NCBI GenBank assembly: GCA_043745295.1
Contig: JAYTTN010000126.1
Location: forward strand, 1 to 8,653
DNA length: 8,653 nt
DNA from: JALHQU01 sp043745295
GTDB taxonomy: Bacteria; Planctomycetota; Planctomycetia; Gemmatales; Gemmataceae
Direction of reading: 5' to 3'
Part shown: positions 5,681 to 8,653 of the stretch, piece after piece
How positions within the stretch are numbered: position 1 is the stretch's first letter
Layout: every line of letters starts with the position of its first letter
Notes under the pieces: generated by a model
Seen by the model: the letters and a program-made list of their open reading frames with translations, nothing else
The model's database searches: none
Told to the model about the DNA's origin: nothing
Program-made: the position numbers and the translations under genes

Positions 5681-7183
5681 TCACGGCCCGCCGGCCAACG
5701 CCGTCAGCCGGGCGACCGGATCCCACACCAGGCCGAGGACGACGACGGCGGCGGCCAGCACCAGCACCAGCGTCACCAACCCCGCACCGGTCGGACGCAG
5801 GGCGTCGGCGCTCGGGTCGTCCAGCACGGCCGCGCGGAGGACGGCCAAGTAATACCCGGCGCTCACGACGGTGTTCAGCACGCCGACCGCGACGGCGGCA
5901 TATGCCACCCAGCCGAACCGGTCGGCCGCGTGGTACACGGCGTCGAACAGTTGGAACTTGCCGGCGAATCCGGCCAGTGGCGGCAGGCCGAGCAGGCTGA
6001 GGAGGAACACCGCCAGCGCGACCGTCAGCGCCGGGGCCGTGGCGACGAGGCCGCGAATGCCGTCCAGCGTTTCCGACCCGGTCCGGTTCCGCACCGCCGC
6101 CGCCACGGCGAACGCCCCCAAACTCGTCGGCAGGTAGGCGAGCAGATAGTACAGCACCGCCTCGCGGCTGGCGGGTGCGAGTATCGCCACCGCCGTCAAC
6201 ATGTAACCGGCATGAGCAATGGTCGAATACGCGAACATCCGCTTCAAATTGGATTGCCGCAGCGCCGCGAAGTTGCCGACCGTCATGGTCAGCGCGGCCA
6301 CGCCGAGGACGATCAGCCCGACCGTGTGCCGGAGGGCCGGGTCGGTGGCGGTGAACGCGGTCAGCACCCGCACCGTCAGGCCGATGGCCGCCGCCTTGGA
6401 CGCCACCGACAGGAACGCGCCGACCTCCGCCGCCGCGCCCTCGAACACGTCCGGGCACCAGAAGTGGAACGGCACGGCCGACAATTTGAAGGCCAGCCCC
6501 GCGGCGAAGAAGAGCAGCCCGGCCGCCGCCATCGGGTCCACCCCGCGCCCCAGCCCCTCGCCGATGCCGGCCAGGTCGCCCGTGCCGAACGTCACCAGCA
6601 GCAGACTCAGGCCGTACAGGGTGACGCCGGACGCGGCCGCCCCGTACACGACGTACTTCATCGCCGCTTCGCTGCCGTGTCGCCGGCCCTTCAGGAACCC
6701 GGCCAAAGCGTAACACGGCAGGCTCGCCATCTCCATCGCGATGAACACCATGAGCAGGTGGTTCGCCGCGACCATCAACATCATGCCCAGCGTGCCGCCG
6801 AGCAACATGACGATGTAGTCGCCGGAATCCTCCGCGTCGGGGATGCCCGTGAGCCGGCCGAGCAGCAGCGCGAGGACGGCGAACAGCAGCAGCAAGCCGC
6901 GGAGGACGGCCGCGAACGGGTCGAACACGATCAGCCCGCCGAACGCCGGCGCGGCGAACGGCTGTTCCCCGTGCCCGGCGAGTTCGACGCCGACGAACCC
7001 GAGTGCGGCGAGGCACGGCAGCGCGGCCAGCAGTGACAGGTGCGCGCGGTCGAGCGCCGGCACCAGCCGGGCGAGGAGCACGACCAGCACGCCGGCCGCG
7101 ACCAGCAGCTCCGGCAGGAACATGTGGAGGTCGTCGCCGACCGCCGAGGTCAAGGCGCGAAGCTGGTCGGGGGAGACGGTCAT
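5681..7183 (-). CDS. nuoN: NADH-quinone oxidoreductase subunit N
   Basis: NuoN is one of the three antiporter-like membrane subunits of respiratory complex I, moving protons across the membrane as NADH electrons pass to quinone. The 500-residue product has the usual length and about 14 hydrophobic segments. Family landmarks are in order: MEMASLPCYALAGF with the key Glu (E151); AFKLSAVPFHFWCPDVFEGA with K233; SVASKAAAIG with K263; LKRMFAYSTIAHAGYM with K314; and LPPLAGFAGKFQLFDA with K409 in the late segment. All charged residues of the proton channel that I can place are present, so it should be functional. The ATG at 7183 gives a normal N-terminus but has no obvious ribosome-binding site; the Met at residue 21 is a less likely start. 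No nuoM or other nuo gene precedes it; a 221-base gap and an unrelated gene lie upstream. Confidence 0.95.
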   Translation of the reverse strand: MTVSPDQLRALTSAVGDDLHMFLPELLVAAGVLVVLLARLVPALDRAHLSLLAALPCLAALGFVGVELAGHGEQPFAAPAFGGLIVFDPFAAVLRGLLLLFAVLALLLGRLTGIPDAEDSGDYIVMLLGGTLGMMLMVAANHLLMVFIAMEMASLPCYALAGFLKGRRHGSEAAMKYVVYGAAASGVTLYGLSLLLVTFGTGDLAGIGEGLGRGVDPMAAAGLLFFAAGLAFKLSAVPFHFWCPDVFEGAAAEVGAFLSVASKAAAIGLTVRVLTAFTATDPALRHTVGLIVLGVAALTMTVGNFAALRQSNLKRMFAYSTIAHAGYMLTAVAILAPASREAVLYYLLAYLPTSLGAFAVAAAVRNRTGSETLDGIRGLVATAPALTVALAVFLLSLLGLPPLAGFAGKFQLFDAVYHAADRFGWVAYAAVAVGVLNTVVSAGYYLAVLRAAVLDDPSADALRPTGAGLVTLVLVLAAAVVVLGLVWDPVARLTALAGGP

Positions 7184-7319
7184 GGCGGGGCGGAGCCGGA
7201 AGCGTGTGCGACGGAGCTATGGTGCGAACGGGCGGGGCGAATCGCAAGCGGAAATGCCGGGAATCGGGGCGGCGTGAACGGCGTGCCACCCGCCGGGTCG
7301 CCGGTCGCCGAAACTATTT

Positions 7320-7348
7320 GGGATAATTCCGTCCAGTTTGCTTGACAA
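7320..7348 (-). promoter_or_regulatory. Possible promoter for nuoN
   Basis: In the relatively AT-rich gap before nuoN the minus strand has TTGTCA (7348-7343, five of six to the sigma70 -35 consensus), then a 17-base spacer, then TATCCC (7325-7320, three of six to -10). It would start transcription about 130 bases before the nuoN ATG. The -10 is poor, so this is tentative; the drop in GC content relative to the neighbouring genes is the stronger hint that the gap is regulatory. Confidence 0.3.
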
Positions 7349-7404
7349 ACCCAAAAACGGAACGCATATGTACTAGTGTGCAAATCGCTCCAGCCTCCCG
7401 GCCA

Positions 7405-8653
7405 TCAGAACACCGGCTCGGAGGCCGGTGCCACCCGCGGGACCGCGCTCACGGTGGCGACCGCGCGGGCGGCCAGTTGTAGCGTCTCGTTCACGTTCAG
7501 CGTGCCGTTGACGATGTGCGCCGAGTTCACGAGATAGACGCCCGGCAAGCTGGTCGTCATCGGCGGCAGGCGCTCCGAGTAGTTCAGCGTCGGTACGGCG
7601 AAGACGTGCTTCACGCGGGCGATCTGGAAGGCCAGCACGTCCGCCCGGCTGAAGTGCGGGTACATGCGTTCGAGGGCGGCCGTGAACCGCTCGCGGATGC
7701 CGGCGTCCGGTTCGGTCATCACCGGGTCATTCGGGGCGACGTACTTCGGCAAATACACGAGGTGATGCCCGCCGAACTCGGCGCGGTCCACCAGCGCCGA
7801 CATCTCGATGACGCCAGTGAACGGCACCCAGCCGTCCGTGATGTTGGTGACGTAGAAGCGGTCCAGCGGCTTCCGCAGCAGCACCGACGCGCACACGATG
7901 CCCTGATACCGCACGCCGTTCAGCAGGTCGAGTTCGCTGTCAGCGAGCTTCGGCATCAGCGTCGGCACCTGCGGCGGCACGGCGGTGCAGATCACGCGGT
8001 CGAAGGCGAGCGTTTCCCCGGAGGCCAGCTCGACGCGCGGCTCGCCGTCGGACTCGATCCGCGCCACGGCGGCGTTCGCCCGCAGTTCGACGCCCCGCGC
8101 GGCCAAGTTCTCGGTGAACCGGTCCACGATCCGCCCGTACCCGCCGCGGACGTACCCGAACAGTTCCTTCTTCATGCCGGAGCGGCGGGCGGCGTACATC
8201 CGCTGGATGGTCGCCCAGATGAACGCGGCCGACGCCACCTTGTAGCTGTCGCCGAGCTTGGCGCGGAGCAGCGGCAGCCAGATTTTCTCGACCGTCTTCT
8301 TCCCGCTCCACTTGGTCAGCCACTCCACGACCGACACTCGCTCCATCGCCTTCCAGTCCGTCACCTTGGCGGCGTGGCTGATGGTGCGGCCGAGGCGGAA
8401 CTTGCTCCACAGGCCCAGCGGCGGGAACGTCAGGAACTCCCAACTGTTCGACATCGAGTACAGCCGGCCGTCGGTGTAGAAGCCGGTCTTCGTTTCGACG
8501 CCGACGAAGTCGCCGTCCAGGCCGAGGTCGCGGAGCAGCTCGCGGGTGAACGAGTCGGATTGCAGGATGACGTGGTAGAACTTGTCCCAGCGAATCGCGT
8601 CATCGGGAGTGGCATTTTCCGAGCCGGAAGCGTGAGCGACGGACTCTTGAAGA
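7405..8653 (-). CDS. FAD-dependent amine-oxidase-like oxidoreductase, N-terminus beyond right edge
   Basis: About 415 C-terminal residues are visible and the frame stays open to the edge, so the N-terminal Rossmann motif that binds the FAD ADP moiety lies outside. The ATG at 8454 is probably internal, since the 66 codons before it read as family-like protein (KFYHVILQSDSFTRELLRDL, KTGFYTDGRLYS). Later landmarks are IWLPLLRAKLGDSYKVASAA, GYVRGGYGRIVDRF followed by GVELRANAAVARIE (a typical second FAD-region strand), and FDRVICTAVPP. The end carries SLPGVYLVNSAHIVNGTLNV, the C-terminal FAD-contact motif of the protoporphyrinogen-oxidase/phytoene-desaturase/amine-oxidase superfamily. The length suits a 450-500 residue enzyme. 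The substrate is not readable; it could act on an isoprenoid, a porphyrin or a sugar-lipid intermediate. It lies in the same direction as nuoN, 221 bases upstream, and is probably a separate transcription unit. Confidence 0.85.
   Translation of the reverse strand, partial: LQESVAHASGSENATPDDAIRWDKFYHVILQSDSFTRELLRDLGLDGDFVGVETKTGFYTDGRLYSMSNSWEFLTFPPLGLWSKFRLGRTISHAAKVTDWKAMERVSVVEWLTKWSGKKTVEKIWLPLLRAKLGDSYKVASAAFIWATIQRMYAARRSGMKKELFGYVRGGYGRIVDRFTENLAARGVELRANAAVARIESDGEPRVELASGETLAFDRVICTAVPPQVPTLMPKLADSELDLLNGVRYQGIVCASVLLRKPLDRFYVTNITDGWVPFTGVIEMSALVDRAEFGGHHLVYLPKYVAPNDPVMTEPDAGIRERFTAALERMYPHFSRADVLAFQIARVKHVFAVPTLNYSERLPPMTTSLPGVYLVNSAHIVNGTLNVNETLQLAARAVATVSAVPRVAPASEPVF

Noticed and set aside
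5595..7289. Minus-strand open frame of 564 codons overlapping nuoN in another frame
   Set aside because: It is a frame shadow of nuoN: Arg-rich, without membrane segments, while the nuoN frame shows all family residues.
7342..7370. Plus-strand sigma70 promoter (TTGACA, CATATG)
   Set aside because: The -35 is perfect but the -10 matches only three of six and there is no plus-strand gene downstream, so it is not listed as a feature.
7180..7383. Minus-strand open frame of 67 codons ahead of nuoN
   Set aside because: No recognisable features, it overlaps the nuoN start, and it spans the likely promoter region.

Overview
The window is very GC-rich and looks like a piece of a planctomycete chromosome, most likely a Gemmata-type organism. 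That is an inference from three things: the style of the transposase relics, a large eukaryote-like Ser/Thr kinase, and the palindromic intergenic repeat. No marker gene fixes the taxonomy. Every gene recognised as intact lies on the minus strand. Very long open frames on the opposite strand are GC artefacts.

Positions 1-2095 hold an insertion-sequence graveyard. From left to right it contains an ISKra4-like transposase running off the left edge (minus, frame apparently broken in the middle), a plus-strand scrap of an ISAs1-like transposase, a minus-strand N-terminal scrap of a GatA-type amidase, and a minus-strand scrap of a DDE transposase of the IS4-like type. About 300 bases that I cannot assign follow. 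The pieces abut each other, and none of the three inner ones is a complete gene.

Positions 2096-5429 hold a tight two-gene unit, read right to left. A small protein with two predicted membrane segments comes first. Four bases after its stop codon begins a 936-residue protein kinase. The kinase keeps its catalytic residues (K63, E85, D294, N299, D315) but carries a cysteine-rich, probably zinc-binding insert before the hinge, a second beta-looking insert between the P+1 loop and helix F, and about 450 residues of unrecognised C-terminal sequence. This is the best candidate for an undescribed system: a membrane-associated signalling pair in which the kinase core may itself be a sensor.

Positions 5430-5680 contain an elaborate palindromic repeat: two 50-nt arms in mirror orientation (40 of 50 positions identical by hand count) around a 30-nt spacer, each arm having its own hairpin. 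It sits between the end of nuoN and the start of the kinase unit.

Positions 5681-7183 encode NuoN, a proton-pumping membrane subunit of respiratory complex I, with its key Glu and Lys residues. No nuoM lies in front of it. Instead there is a comparatively AT-rich gap (7184-7404), then the C-terminal part of an FAD-dependent amine-oxidase-like oxidoreductase that runs off the right edge. NuoN therefore appears separated from the usual nuo cluster, at least on this side.
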